From: Sternotherus odoratus
Lineage: Eukaryota > Chordata > Testudines > Kinosternidae
Direction: 5' to 3'
Length of the DNA: 64,000 nt
Assembly (NCBI GenBank): GCA_032164245.1
Contig: JAVMKO010000021.1
Span: forward strand, 9,244,285-9,308,284
Position 1 is the first letter of the stretch. The number at the start of each line of letters is the position of its first letter. Made by a program: the position numbers and the translations under genes. The notes beneath the pieces were generated by a model that saw only the letters and a list, made by a program, of their open reading frames with translations, had not been told where the DNA came from and made no database searches. This document shows, piece after piece, positions 48,005 to 59,100 of the stretch.

Positions 48005-49597
48005 TCAAGGCCTGGTCTCCGGTTTGCCACTGTGGTGCTCAGGTGGTGTATATTTCCCTTCCCTTATCAGCTTCTTCTTCTGCGCCAAAATTGTCTTCAG
48101 ACGCACTATCTGCCAAAGACAAATGAGTTAAGGAATAAAGCTTGTGTAGCAGGAAAAGAGGCCACTAGAGAAGCAGCAGGAATAGTGAAGCTTACTTCAA
48201 AGCCTCGCAGGCCCGGACCCTGGCACAAATGCATTAGGACATTCTAGTTACAAGGTAAAAACAATATTACCACATCTCCTCCCAAGATAGCAGAATTGCC
48301 CTGAGAATCTATATAGCAGTGTGTGCATTGCTCTACTGGACAGAAGGGAAAACTTGAACAACTAAATGTAGTCGTGTCCACCAACAGTGGCTGCAGCTGA
48401 AGGGGCTGTAATACCACACACATGTGCATGAACATTTCATGGGCTATAGATTGTTATATTTTACTATCTGTCTTTTAAGAAACATCATCAGAAATTTAAA
48501 AATCTTTCCACCGTTATCTGTATCCACTTCCAGGAAAACTTGAAACTAGAATTTGTTTCCTTATCAGTGTTATTTCCACCCCCTTCCGTCAGCCACAAAC
48601 ACTTGTTATTATGGATGAAGAACTGCATTAATGTTTTAGGAGCACTGAGGGGTTTGGTTATTAAAAAAAAAAAAAAAAAGAGAAAAACCAATAAAAAACA
48701 AGTAAATAAAGTAGGCCACGGTATGGGTGATATTTGAGTAATCCAGCCAATTCTGCATTGTAATGAAAACTACATCATAACAGACTTCTCCATGAAGGGA
48801 GTCACTAATATGCCTAAGTACAAGGCACCATGCACACAACTGATGATCACTCGGTCACCTCAGTGAAAGAACTAGAGAGAGCATTTTTTGTAAGTGTGTC
48901 TGGTTTACAAATAAACACACACACTATCAAGGTTTGAAGAGTTCCATGTCTGAATTTAATTACAAGGTTATTTGCTCAGACTCTACAATGTACTCATCCC
49001 AACAATAACTGGGCACTGACCAGGAACAAAATCTCCAAGAAAAAAAAACATGGTTTGAGAGTCAAACATAGGACTAATCCACTGATGATATTCTGCCTGG
49101 CTCTCTCCACAGAATACTGAATTTCTCACTGCATCCTAACCATCCATTTCTATGGTCAAAATTCTGCTCTCAGGTTCCCACTAAAGTTACTAGGAATCAA
49201 AGACTTACCTGGAGGCAGAGGTTGGGCCTTAGAGGTTAGTGACAGGTGTATGGTTATTGCTCTTCGTACAGGACTTTTTGCATAGCCCTTATTAATTATC
49301 CCAGTGCTCACACTGTGTGCAACACACATTCCCTCTACCACATTCCCTCCCCCAACCCACATCTAGCTCATATCTTCTTACCATTTTGAACCTATTAACA
49401 CACTCATTGAGGTCTTCATATTCTAGTCTGCACTCCTTGTCTGCACGAATCTGCCCAATGCCACTGCAACACTCAATCCATTCCTTCTCAAAGGCATGGC
49501 ACCGAGCTGCCTGTTTGTAGGGCTGCGCCGAGCTTTGATACAGCAGCCATTTGTCCACGTTGATTCCCAGCTGGTCTTGGATGTTCCAAAACGGCAT
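48005..49597 (-). CDS. NDUFS5: NDUFS5, NADH:ubiquinone oxidoreductase subunit S5
   Basis: Accessory subunit of mitochondrial complex I that sits on the intermembrane-space side of the membrane arm. Two coding exons: 49382-49597 (72 codons, starts [11 protein letters not shown], ends NRFKM) and 48005-48109 (34 codons plus stop, ends [17 protein letters not shown]). The joined protein is 106 residues, the same length as the human protein as I remember it, and the KLIxEGKYTPP tail is a family hallmark. It has the twin CX9C pattern, Cys33-Cys43 and Cys56-Cys66, of proteins imported and oxidised by the MIA40 relay, and no cleaved presequence. The ATG lies two bases after an acceptor (CTGCTCAG), so exon 1 is noncoding and lies at the CpG island near 53.0 kb. 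Donor GTAAGA at 49381 and the acceptor before 48109 keep phase 0. Confidence 0.97.
48110..49381 (-). other. NDUFS5: NDUFS5 intron 2
   Basis: Contains an A-run at about 48663-48679. No repeat family is recognised. Confidence 0.8.
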
Positions 49598-49683
49598 GGC
49601 TGAGCAGGAAGTGAGGAGGGAGATAAAGAATAGCGGTGATAAGACTAGTCTAGAGATTTAGCTCAATAAAACAGAAGCATAAA

Positions 49684-49818
49684 AGAACATAAGAATGGCC
49701 ATTCTGGGTCAGACTAAAGGTCCATCTAGCCCAGCATCCTGTCTTCTGACAGTGGCCAATGCCAGGTGCCCCAGAGGGAATGAACAGAACAGGGAGTCAT
49801 CAAGTGATCCATCCCAAT
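49684..49818 (-). mobile_element. Short CR1 3' fragment in NDUFS5 intron 1
   Basis: The plus strand reads AGAACATAAGAATGGCCATT, CTGGGTCAGACTAAAGGTCC and CCAGAGGGAATGAACAGAAC. It is less decayed than the copies at 25.3 and 39.3 kb. Confidence 0.92.
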
Positions 49819-50821
49819 AATAACTGGAATCAATAAAATGTTCAACGTAATTTCAAATATCATGCTTTCTTTTCAAAACAAGAAGCTACACTGAATAGGA
49901 CTATTCAGAATGCTGCTCCCAATACACCAGCAACAGAGTGGAAAGCAGGAACACAAAGCTAGTTTTTCCAGGTTAATTTTGTTTTGTTTATACAGAACTT
50001 TTAAACCAGAGTATCCACATTTTGGGATGCTGGAAGTACTTGTAAATGAATTAGGGGTCTGAGGAGTATGAAAGCAGGTATTTCAAACAAGGCTTTTTAG
50101 TCCACGATTTAATACTTTTCCCAAGTGATTCATTTAAGTTTTATTTTTGCAAGAGTTAAACATCCATCCTATATATATTATCTATATTTTGCGGGAAGGC
50201 AGGTAGAGATAATATAAGCTAACTTTTTTAGCATCTGAACAGAGAGAAAGTGTTCTGGAATCATTTTTTAGAACTACAAAAACACCCACTCAATGGCATT
50301 TCTATGGATGGCTTCTGTTGTACACAAGGTTCATTCATAATAAAATGCATTGATAAAATAGTATTTCACACCAGACTCAGTTAAAGTTATACATGGACCT
50401 GCTTTTTATATTATATATATATATATATATAATTATACACACACACACACACATATGCATGTACTCTCAGATATTTTTTATATATAGAAACCTTTTGATT
50501 GTATTATCTTGGAAGTTATTAGTCACAAAGCCTTATAAACCTCTTCATTCTCCTTGTTTCTGATCTCCCAACCAGTGTAGGCAGGCTAAAGGAAAACTGC
50601 ACTCAAAAGTATTGGATGGGAGTTAAATGCACTTTATGATTGCATTTTTGCAATAGATCTCCATGAATTTTCAACACCGTTTTTTATATGTGACATGTAG
50701 GACATTAATACCTTCCTTTGTTTGCATTTCTCTGCATGTTCTTAGGTTAGCGGCTCAAGTCTGTAAGATAAGCCCTCTGTTCTTACTCAGTTTTTCTACT
50801 CAGGCGAAGTTTCCACCGAAG
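49819..50821 (-). other. NDUFS5: NDUFS5 intron 1, AT-rich part
   Basis: AT-rich sequence with the compound AT/AC microsatellite at 50411-50452. Nothing else is recognised. Confidence 0.5.
50411..50452. repeat. Compound (AT)n and (AC)n microsatellite
   Basis: An AT run (about 50411-50430) is followed, after a short AT-rich link, by an AC run (about 50437-50452). Confidence 0.9.
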
Positions 50822-51014
50822 GCACCTACCTCATAGAACTGGAAGGACCTTGAAAGATCATCAAGTCCAGTCCCCTGCCCACACTAGCAGGACCAAGTAC
50901 TGTCCCCTGACAGATTTTTTGCCCTAATGCCCTAAATGGACCCCTCAAGGATTGAACTCACAACCCTGGGTTTAGCAGGCCAATGCTCAAACCATTGAGC
51001 TATCCCTTTCCCCC
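50822..51014 (-). mobile_element. tRNA-Lys-derived SINE (turtle Cry type)
   Basis: On the minus strand a tRNA-like head carries an A box (TAGCTCAATGG) and a B box (GGTTGTGAGTTCAATCC, 50949-50965). It is followed by a tail ending CTTGATGATCTTTCAAGGTC and TTCCAGTTCTATGAG, like CR1-mobilised tails. It is not a tRNA gene: the head continues into the SINE body, and no acceptor stem closes. This class is characteristic of cryptodiran turtles, which supports the source organism. Confidence 0.85.
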
Positions 51015-51289
51015 TTATTCCTCCCCCCAAATTTAACGGAATTTAACCCCATAACCATTGCTGTATTTGGCCCCATGTGTGCATTCTTTGTTTATTTACA
51101 CTATTGGCTATTCAGGGAAGAGACTCTACTATATACATTCTAAATTGTTTAATTGTACTGTTAACTTCTGCAACCGTCTACCTCTACCACATAGTTAAAC
51201 ACAGCGTAGTTAGAACAGCATGCATTGTGGCAATACGCTTGCTAGTGAAATGTTTCATGATTCAAATATCATTAATAGTCTTGTGAAAG

Positions 51290-51900
51290 AATCAAGGCAG
51301 AGCTATTGGGGCCAAAACATGAGTCATCAAAATCTGTGAGGAACTGTTTACTGGATTTATTACCAATGCCAACACAACAGTCCATGTAACTCTCTGGAGC
51401 AACTGATACCTCAAATAAATGGAAAAGAAAGAGGTTTCCAATGTGCTCGGGACACTTTATCACATCAAATGGTGTTCGATGCAACTCGCTTGATTTTTAT
51501 GAAGATTGTGATGAATCTGCAAGTGGCATTCAATGTGCGGAGAAGAACATAAAGGGTTTTTCTGAGTTTATTGAAACTGAATGGAAAGAAGTACTTGAGA
51601 CATGTGAGCAGAAGATGGCTATCCCTTAATTTAGCAGTTGACCACCTTTTGAGAAACTGGCCTGCAATTAAAGCCTGCTTCCAGTCATTAGGTGATGCTT
51701 GCCCGTTAACTTTAAATAAAAATTTCACTGAAGATGGAATGTATACCCTGCATTGTGGAAATTTACAGGTGTTATCCCCTTGCCCCCAAGTGTGGCTTGT
51801 GTCAACAATCTTGTGGGGAAGTTGGAAGAATCAAAGCTCTGCATTACTGATGTGTACAAAGATGTCGCAATTTAAGATAAAGTTTTTTTGATTCCACACC
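51290..51900 (+). pseudogene. Decayed hAT-superfamily transposase fragment
   Basis: Two overlapping plus-strand frames give pieces of one protein. The first covers about 51441-51629 (NSLDFYEDCDESA, FSEFIETEWKEVL). The second covers 51571-51840 (KYLRHVSRRWLSLNLAVDHL, NWPAIKACFQSLG). The pair overlaps at about 51570-51600, so a frameshift splits them. The HVSRRWLSLNLAVDHLLRNW segment resembles hAT-type transposases and the domesticated zinc-finger proteins derived from them (from memory). No start, N-terminal zinc finger or C-terminal dimerisation domain is seen. It lies inside NDUFS5 intron 1 in antisense, and it is dead as a transposase. Confidence 0.6.
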
Positions 51901-52055
51901 AAACTGATGGGAAAACACAACCAGAACAAAAAGTAAACAGAGCCAGACTTCATTACGTTTTATGATCCTATGTTTTTGCATATTGATAACTAGTTTGAAG
52001 AGAAATCAATGTAATGATAAACCTGAAGCCCATTGAGCTCTATGAGAAGCTTAGG

Positions 52056-52179
52056 GCTTGTCTACACTGAAACTTTACCGGCCTGCAACTTTCTGGCTCG
52101 GGGTGTGAAAAAAAAAAATAACCCACACACCCCTGCATGCAGCAAGTTTCAGCGCTGCAAAGCACCAGTGTAGACAGTG
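52056..52179. mobile_element. Short hAT-like MITE
   Basis: GCTTGTCTACACTG at the left and CAGTGTAGACAGTGC at the right are inverted ends. The interior includes a run of A and the phrase CAGCGCTGCAAAGC, typical of a turtle family. Confidence 0.7.
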
Positions 52180-52452
52180 CACTAGTACTGGTAGCAATAT
52201 GTGAATAAACTTCCAGTTATCAGGCTCAGGTTTCTTCATCTCTGACCAGGAGGTGTCTGAATGCTGCAAAAAGCCGCAAGAAATAAATACCAACAAGCAG
52301 CGCTCATTATTATTCATACTGTAGAAACAACCTGAAAGCTACAACCACCTCTAGTTTCACAGGTCGCCCGAAGAAAGAACCAAACACCTCTCCACGATGG
52401 ATGGGGGAGGGGACTAAGAAAACTTTGGGGGCAACCCCCATCCCTGGGGGCA

Positions 52453-52870
52453 GGGGCCCAGGGAAGAGCGGGGGGGGGGGCCCGGGGCCCAGGGAAGAGC
52501 GGGGGGGGGGGGCCCGGGGCCCAGGGAAGAGCGGGGGGGGGGCCCGGGGCCCAGGGAAGAGCGGGGGGGGGGGCCCGGGGCCCAGGGAAGAACGGGGGGG
52601 GGGCCGGGGCCCAGGGAAGAACGGGGGGGGGGGCCGGGGCCCAGGGAAGAGCGGGGGGGGGGCCGGGGCCCAGGGAAGAGCGGGGGGGGGGCCGGGGCCC
52701 AGGGAAGAGCTGGGGGGGCCCGGGGAAGAGCTGGGGGGGCCCGGGGCCCAGGGAAGAGCTGGGGGGGCCCGGGGCCCAGGGAAGAGCTGGGGGGGCCCGG
52801 GGCCCAGGGAAGAGCGGGGGTCCCGGGGCCCAGGGAAGAGCGGGGGGGGGCAGGGAAGAGCTGGGGGGGC
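52453..52870. repeat. G-run minisatellite in NDUFS5 intron 1
   Basis: About 15 copies of a 25-40-bp unit, GGGCCCAGGGAAGAGC followed by 5-12 G. Units with CGGGGG and units with CTGGGGG form separate blocks, suggesting stepwise expansion. The G-rich plus strand is the template strand of NDUFS5. The array begins only about 100 bases past the exon 1 donor. Open frames across it are artefacts. Confidence 0.95.
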
Positions 52871-52889
52871 CACTCCCCCGGTTTTTAAC

Positions 52890-53110
52890 CTCTTTTGTTA
52901 TTTGCCAGAGGCCGAGGCCCGACCCCCCGGCACAGACCCAGCCTCCCCTCCAAAGCGGGAGCTTCACCTGCGACCCGCCGCCTCCTTCTTCGTCCTTTCA
53001 GGGCTTTTGCGACACTTCCTGCCGTCAACCGCTCCCTGCGCACGCCGTCCGCGCTGTGCTTTACGGCTCCGAGTCACCTCACGAGGGAGGAACGATAGAG
53101 AACTAAAGTG
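52890..53110 (-). promoter_or_regulatory. NDUFS5: NDUFS5 promoter, noncoding exon 1 and ETS motif
   Basis: CpG-rich block. A minus-strand donor, CGCAG|GTGAAG, ends the predicted noncoding exon 1 at 52968. Upstream, the minus strand has GGCAGGAAGTGTC (core AGGAAGT at 53014-53020), an ETS/GABP (NRF-2)-type site common in nuclear genes for respiratory-chain subunits. No TATA box is seen. The start site is probably between about 53010 and 53080. Confidence 0.6.
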
Positions 53111-53154
53111 AGCGTCTCTTGCGAACGGGAGGGGAGCGGGTCATCTGCCTAGTA

Positions 53155-53398
53155 CTCCTCCAGCGCCACCTGCAGGCTGGGTGGTGACAGTTCCCCAGTT
53201 CCCCTGCAGACTGAAGGGGTGACAGTTCTCCAGGCCCACTGGAGGTTGGAGGGGTGACAGTTCCCCAGCTCCCCTGCAGGCTCAGGGGGTGCCAGTTCAC
53301 ACACCCCTGCAGGCTGTGGGGCTGACATCCCTAGGGCCTCCTGCAGACTAGAGAGATGACAGTTTCCTGGTGTCTCCTGCAAGCTGGAGGAGTACACC
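53155..53398. repeat. Diverged minisatellite, about 45-bp units
   Basis: Five or six copies of CCTGCAGGCTG, GGGGTGACAGTTCCCCAG and similar words recur every 40-50 bases. The last unit, TCCTGCAAGCTGGAGGAGTA, also occurs alone at about 54927-54947. Confidence 0.85.
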
Positions 53399-53679
53399 AC
53401 TGAATGACCCCACACTCCTGCCCTCTGTGTCTTTGTGGGGAGTTTCTTCTCCCCCACCCACACTGGTCAGCACCATGTTACAGGGCAACCTCTCTGTGGG
53501 CTGGGAGACTCATAACCAATCACCAAACCGGGGGGCTCCCACCGTCCCATGCCAGGTCACTTGTCATTCAGAGTTACGTGCACGCCCGGTGTCAAATGGG
53601 CCCGATGCACCTCTGGGCCTCTGCTTTTAAAGAAGTCTGAGCTAAGTGCTCTCAGGCCTAGAGCAAGAAGTAGTGTCCT

Positions 53680-53960
53680 CAGTTCTCATGCACCGAATGG
53701 GGACTGGTATCCAGCAGACAGAACAGCAGGGATTGGGAATCAGAACTGCTGATTTCTCCTGCCTGAACTGGGAAGGGTGTAGGATGGAGTGGAATGGGGG
53801 GAGGGAAGGAGGCTGCTGGGTTCTCTTCCTGGGTCTGCTACTGGCTTTCTCTGTGGCTTTGGAGAAGTCTCACTAATCTCTATTTCTCATCACTAAAATG
53901 GAGATAATTTTCTTTCTTCACGGGCACGTTGAGCAGGTTAATGAGGGCTTGAGAAGCACT
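53680..53960 (+). repeat. MIR-type SINE remnant
   Basis: Plus-strand order GGGTCTGCTACTGGC, then CTGTGGCTTTGGAGAAGTCT, then ATCACTAAAATGGAGATAAT and GGTTAATGAGGGCTTGAGAA. Confidence 0.65.
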
Positions 53961-54697
53961 TGGTGTTGCTCAGCTGGAAGGAGGTAGAGCAGTATTATGT
54001 GTTATTGTATATCCATATGTGTATTGACAGGATAGTCTTGGGGGTTGGCTTTTTTTCTCCTGTTAGGGTTTCCCAAGGGCCAGTAGACACTTGTTAGCAT
54101 TTGAAGAAACACCACCTAACAATCCACCAATTGTGAGACATGGGATGATGTAATTATTCCTTAGACCTCAGATGCTTCTAGAAATGATGTAAGTGTATCC
54201 AGAATATATCTAGCTCCCAGCTCACTGATTTCTGTTTCCAACCTCGGCATCCCCAGTGGCTTTATTCCAGATCTCTGGGCACACTCTACTCCATTGTCGG
54301 TCTGTGTTTGTTTTGTTGAACGTGATAGTTCTTAGCAATGTTCAAAGCCCTGATAATTGTTCGTTTAGGGCAGATCTCATTTCTCTTTGATACTCCCGGA
54401 GCCCCTTCTGAGAGCAGTGACTAATCTCCAGGAAAGATCCTGCACCAAATAGCCAATGGAATATTATCAAGGCATCAGCACTGATCTCCAATTTAAACGA
54501 CAGAGGCATTTCTGTTTTGAGACCCAAATGGGGCTCCCCCATCTCTGAAGCCATGGGGAAGAAAGATTCCAGAACAAACCAAGTCCAGAACAACTCTCAA
54601 GTCAGCCAGAGCAGACACAGAAGCAGCCTCAAGGGGTACTGCACCATGGAGGGAGTAATAGGGAAAGATAGAGCTCAGCCAGGGCTAATGCTCTGTG
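53961..54697. other. Intergenic stretch between AZIN2 and NDUFS5
   Basis: No recognised gene or repeat. Confidence 0.4.
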
Positions 54698-54821
54698 TAG
54701 GGTGACCAGACAGCAAATGTGAAAGATCGGGACGGGGTTGGGGGAGTGATAGGAGCCTATACAAGAAAAAGACCCAAAAATCGGGACTGTCCCTATAAAA
54801 TCAGGACATCTGGTCACCCTA
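54698..54821. mobile_element. 124-bp hAT-like MITE with perfect 8-bp target duplication
   Basis: TIRs TAGGGTGACCAGA and TCTGGTCACCCTA are perfect inverted repeats. The flanks are GCTCTGTG on both sides (54690-54697 and 54822-54829), an exact 8-bp duplication. The interior reads AGCCTATACAAGAAAAAGAC and ATCGGGACTGTCCCTATAAA. The copy at 63365-63488 has the same length. Confidence 0.93.
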
Positions 54822-55850
54822 GCTCTGTGCCAGTTGCTCCCCAACAGAAAACTATGCAGGGGTGACTGTCACCTTTTAGGTCAGAGATGGGCAAACTACA
54901 GTGGATTCCAGGTTGTAGGATTCTTCCTGCAAGCTGGAGGAGTACTTAAGATGAAGTGCTTGGAATTTGTGCTTTTAGAACAGGGGGGATTTGATTTCCA
55001 TGCTTACTGTTGCACAGAAAATCCAAGTAGACATGACTTGCCATATATTTGTCACAAAAATCAAACATTGAATAGTATGTTGTTTTGTTATAGTCTTGAC
55101 AAGACAGCTCCCCCTATTCTTGTGTTCAGTGGGACTACTCGTGTCCTAAAAAGGGTTCCAGAATAGGGACTCAGAAAGGCATTACTGCTGCCAATGTCAT
55201 AGCACTGGCATTCCTGTCCTGTTTATAAGAAGCAGAAATCAAGTGTAGGCCCCTCACTGCACTATTGCAGGACAAGAATGCTAAGGTCCAGATTTTGAGA
55301 ACAGTACCGCACCCAGCTGCTCCCATTGTCCAATTAGGTGCCTAAATGGTAGCTAAGCTGTTTCAAAAATCTGTCTCAGACACACAGACTGTCAGTGGAC
55401 CAGGATGGATCAACTGTTGATTTTAATCAGTAATTGTTACCCCTTTTCCCTAAAAAAAAAAAAAAGCTTGTTCTCATTGGTATGTTTGATAGCTCACCTT
55501 GCCTGGCTCAAGAAAAGCTGGCTCAGTTCTCTGTGCTGGTTTTTTTAAGCATTTCATCATTAAAGGTTTAAAACCAGAAGTAGGTATAGGCTACGACCAT
55601 TAAATAGAACAATACACTGGGCATGCATTCGAGCTGGCCTTTCCTATGATCTACCAGTAGATGGTGCCAGAGCAGTTTAAAATGCCCTGCCTCTCTCCCT
55701 GGGTTGGAAGAACAGCACTACAATTTGCTCCCTCTGTAGCTTGTACATGTCTTGATGACTCTGTCTTAGAGACCAGCTATGCTCTGCAAATCTCCCCTTA
55801 GCAGGAAGGGGAGAAAAATCCACCTGGTTATTTATAAAAAAAAACCCCAA
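54822..55850. other. Intergenic stretch between AZIN2 and NDUFS5
   Basis: Has an A-run near 55453. No gene or repeat family is recognised apart from the single minisatellite-like unit at 54927-54947. Confidence 0.4.
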
Positions 55851-55856
55851 TTTATT
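55851..55856 (-). terminator. AZIN2: PolyA signal of AZIN2
   Basis: TTTATT on plus is AATAAA on minus, about 250 bases past the stop codon at 56109. It is the first good signal downstream. Confidence 0.65.
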
Positions 55857-56108
55857 AGGATAACTTACAAAAATAATGTAAACCCAGTCGGCATATCAAC
55901 ACCCACAAACCAAATGCTCTGCCCTTTGCCATGGCACACAGCAGGCAACACAACACAGGCAGGAGGAACAGAATTTATGTTGCATACTTAAAAAACCACA
56001 CTAGATGTAAAACAGGTCCTACTTCAGGGCAGAAATCTAGGAGGGCATGATCAGCGGACGCCAGAGCCCCCTTGGTTAAGGATCTGCCCCCGTCAAGACT
56101 GGGGCTGC

Positions 56109-59100
56109 TCACGTGATTCTAGCGGGAGTGAAGACAGGGGTAATGCACAAGGTATCTGTGATTTCCCAACCACAGGAGAGAGGAGTACACAGGGTCTCTC
56201 TATCCTCTTCTGGTTGTGGCAACTTCCCCTGAAGCAGCCGGACAGCTTCCCTGTAAGCAAGAAAAACAAACAAGCCCCTCTCTCTCTAGCCCCAGTTTTA
56301 CACCCATCCCCAGAGACCAGGGTGTTCTGTTCTCACACAGCTCCCCATTATACCACACTCACTACTGTACGGCCTACTGCCAGACCTCAGCCTGGGATCG
56401 CCCAAGACAAGCTATATGGAAGCCCATGGAAGTTTTCCATTGGGCCAGGATTTAACCTTAAACTTCCAGATGCGGCTGATTCCAGAAGTGGCACTTTTCC
56501 TTCAAAGCCCAGACCAACCATCCAGTCTGGCTCCCAAGGGCAGTTAGTCCTGAGCTCTGATTCTCACCCCTCCTTTCCCTGGATGAGTTACAGGTAGTTC
56601 TCTTACCAGGCTCTTACCGGGACATGGCGTAGTTGATCCGTGGCGGCTGGTATCCATTAAATGAGGATGAGGCTGCTATGGTGTAGGCGCCCATGTTCTC
56701 AAACGTCAGCCAGTCACCAACTTGCAGTTCTGGTAGCTCCAAGCCATCTGCAATGTGGTCTTGCCCATCACAAGAAGGACCCCGGAGGCTGCTGCTGAAC
56801 AAGGTGGAATCTGGGCCAAGTTTCTATAGTGGGGGGCAAAGGAGGTGGACATCACTGGAGGCCACGCTAGTAATTAAATCATCGGATTAAAGGTCAGATC
56901 CTCAGCTGGCAGAAATCAACACTTCTCCACTAACAGCAATGCAGCTAAACTGGAGCCATGTGGATTTACAGCAGCTGAAGATCTGGTCCTGAAACCGGAG
57001 TAACTCCATGGAAAACGAATCCAAATCGATCAGACTAGCCATTGACTATTGCATGCCCCCAAATGTAGACTGCAAAAAGTGAGTTTTATGGAAAAAAATC
57101 TGAGTAGAAAGGTTCATATTTTAATGACCTTAAGGGAAAAAAAAGAGGAGAGAAAGAGCAGTTTGTTTGGATTTTAATCAACCCAGACATTGCAGCCTAG
57201 CCCACAGGAAGCAGAAAGTTCAGGGGAGTTAAGGAACGGAAATGGAACTCAGTCTGTCTGGATGGTCTCCCCAGGCTAAAGGCAAGAATTAACTCGGACA
57301 ATGGCGACAAGTTTGTTTGAATGGTATATTGCAGTTTAATCATCTCAGTTGTTAGTCACGTCTTTTAAAGCTATATTTGTCACTGGTCTGTGCCTTTAAT
57401 CCTTTCCTGAACCCTCCTTGTGAGCAAACAGACACCGGATGTGACTGTCGCCCATGTAGATATACCCAAATTAACTTTGATCTAGCTGGCTGTACAGGCC
57501 CACCTGGGTACTTACTGTGCTGCCGGGGTTTCACTGCTATTGTTAGTGGAGCTAGCTCAGGTATGTCTGCAGGTGCCGGCGTCACCTGGCTAATTGCAGT
57601 GTAGACATGCCCAGACTGTATGCAGTTACACACAGTGCTGCTAGTTCGCTCATGGCTGAGCCATGGGGCAGATTCAGGTCTTGCTACAGCCCAGCTGCCA
57701 GTCTAAAATCCCTGCAACTGGTTTTGAAGCTTTACAACCTCAGCTTTTGCTCTAAGATGCCTGGTTGATCAGAAGGCACTCACTGGCGTTTTAGAGCCAA
57801 CATATAGATACAGAGCCCTGCGGGTAAATCCGGGGGTATCTGCTTTATATCCATGGACCATTTCTGCGGATAGCAGCACTGTATGCGGATACAAATGTAT
57901 CTGGACCGGGCTCCGATGGTAAGAGCCGGGCAGGCAGCTGTGAGGAGCTGTGGCACGGATCCTCCACCTGCCCTGGATGGGAGCCTTGGGGGGCAGGGAC
58001 ACTGGGTGGGGGGGCTACTTGCGTCCCATGGCCAGGGCAGGTGGAGGATCATCCACCGTGGCTCCCCACAGCTGCCTGCCCAGCTCTTACTGTGGCTGAG
58101 CTGTGGGCGGGGGCAGCACTGGCAGCTGTGGGAAGCCTGGGTCCCTCCACCTGCCGAGGGGAGCAGGGATACCAGTCGGTGGGACTGGGGGACAGGGGCA
58201 CTAGGGAGCATGGGCACTAAGTGATGGACTAGAGGGCAGGGACACTGAGCGGAGGGCTCCTTGGGCCTGCCATGGTTCCGCACTGCTGCCCGCCTGGCTC
58301 TTATCGTGGCCGGTCTGTGGCTCAGAGCCAAACCCCAGGGCCGGAGCCGGGAGAGCCGCACCAGAAACTCCGGGGTCTCTCCACCTGCCCTGGGCAGGGG
58401 GCAGGGACACTGAGCGGGGGACTGCTTGGGTTCCCCCGCCCAGGGCAGGTAGAAGGTCCACCGCAGCTCCCCACAGCTGCCAGCATGGCTCTCCTGAACC
58501 CAGCTCTAGCCAGGCTGGGCTGCAGCTCTGAGCCGCAATAGGAGCCCAGCTGGCAGCTGTGAGGAGCCGTGACGGACCCTCCACCTGCCCTGGGCGGGGG
58601 GCCCCGAGCAGCCCCCAGGCAGCTCCACAGGTCTTCCCCTCCCCTTGGCCAGGCCAGCATGGAGCCCAGCCCGAGAGCCATGGCAGACCCTCCACCTGCC
58701 CACGATGCAGGGGCAGGGGGGAGCTGAGAGCAGCCCCTGTCCGTGTCCCTGCTGAGCCGAGGGGAGGTGGAAGGGCCGCGACTCCATGCAGGCTCCCCAC
58801 AGCTCTCCCCGACCAGGCTCCGGCGGGGAGATGCCTGGGAGCCTCAGCCGGGCCCCTCAGTGCAAAGCCCTGAAAATCCGTGGATAGAGGCGGCTGTCCA
58901 CAGAGCATTTTTGCGGATAGCGGCTCAGATGCGGATACACATTTGTGTGTCCACGCAGGGCTCTCCCAACATGGAATCTTGTTAACAACACTTCAGAATA
59001 GGCGTCAAGGATTCAGCCGTGTATGAAAAAGAACCACAGGTTGGTACAGGAAGTTACAGGAATTATCAAGTCACTCCGTGTCTGTTGTACTTCTACTGCC

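Noticed and set aside
50949..51006. Possible tRNA-Lys gene
   Set aside because: A and B boxes are present, but the acceptor stem does not close and a SINE body and CR1-like tail follow.
52310..53111. Long Gly/Pro-rich frames on both strands
   Set aside because: They are by-products of the G-run array. The region is intron 1 and promoter of NDUFS5.
57780..58908. Several 90-235-codon frames on both strands
   Set aside because: They lie in the GC-rich interior of a TIR element, with no similarity and mutually overlapping frames.
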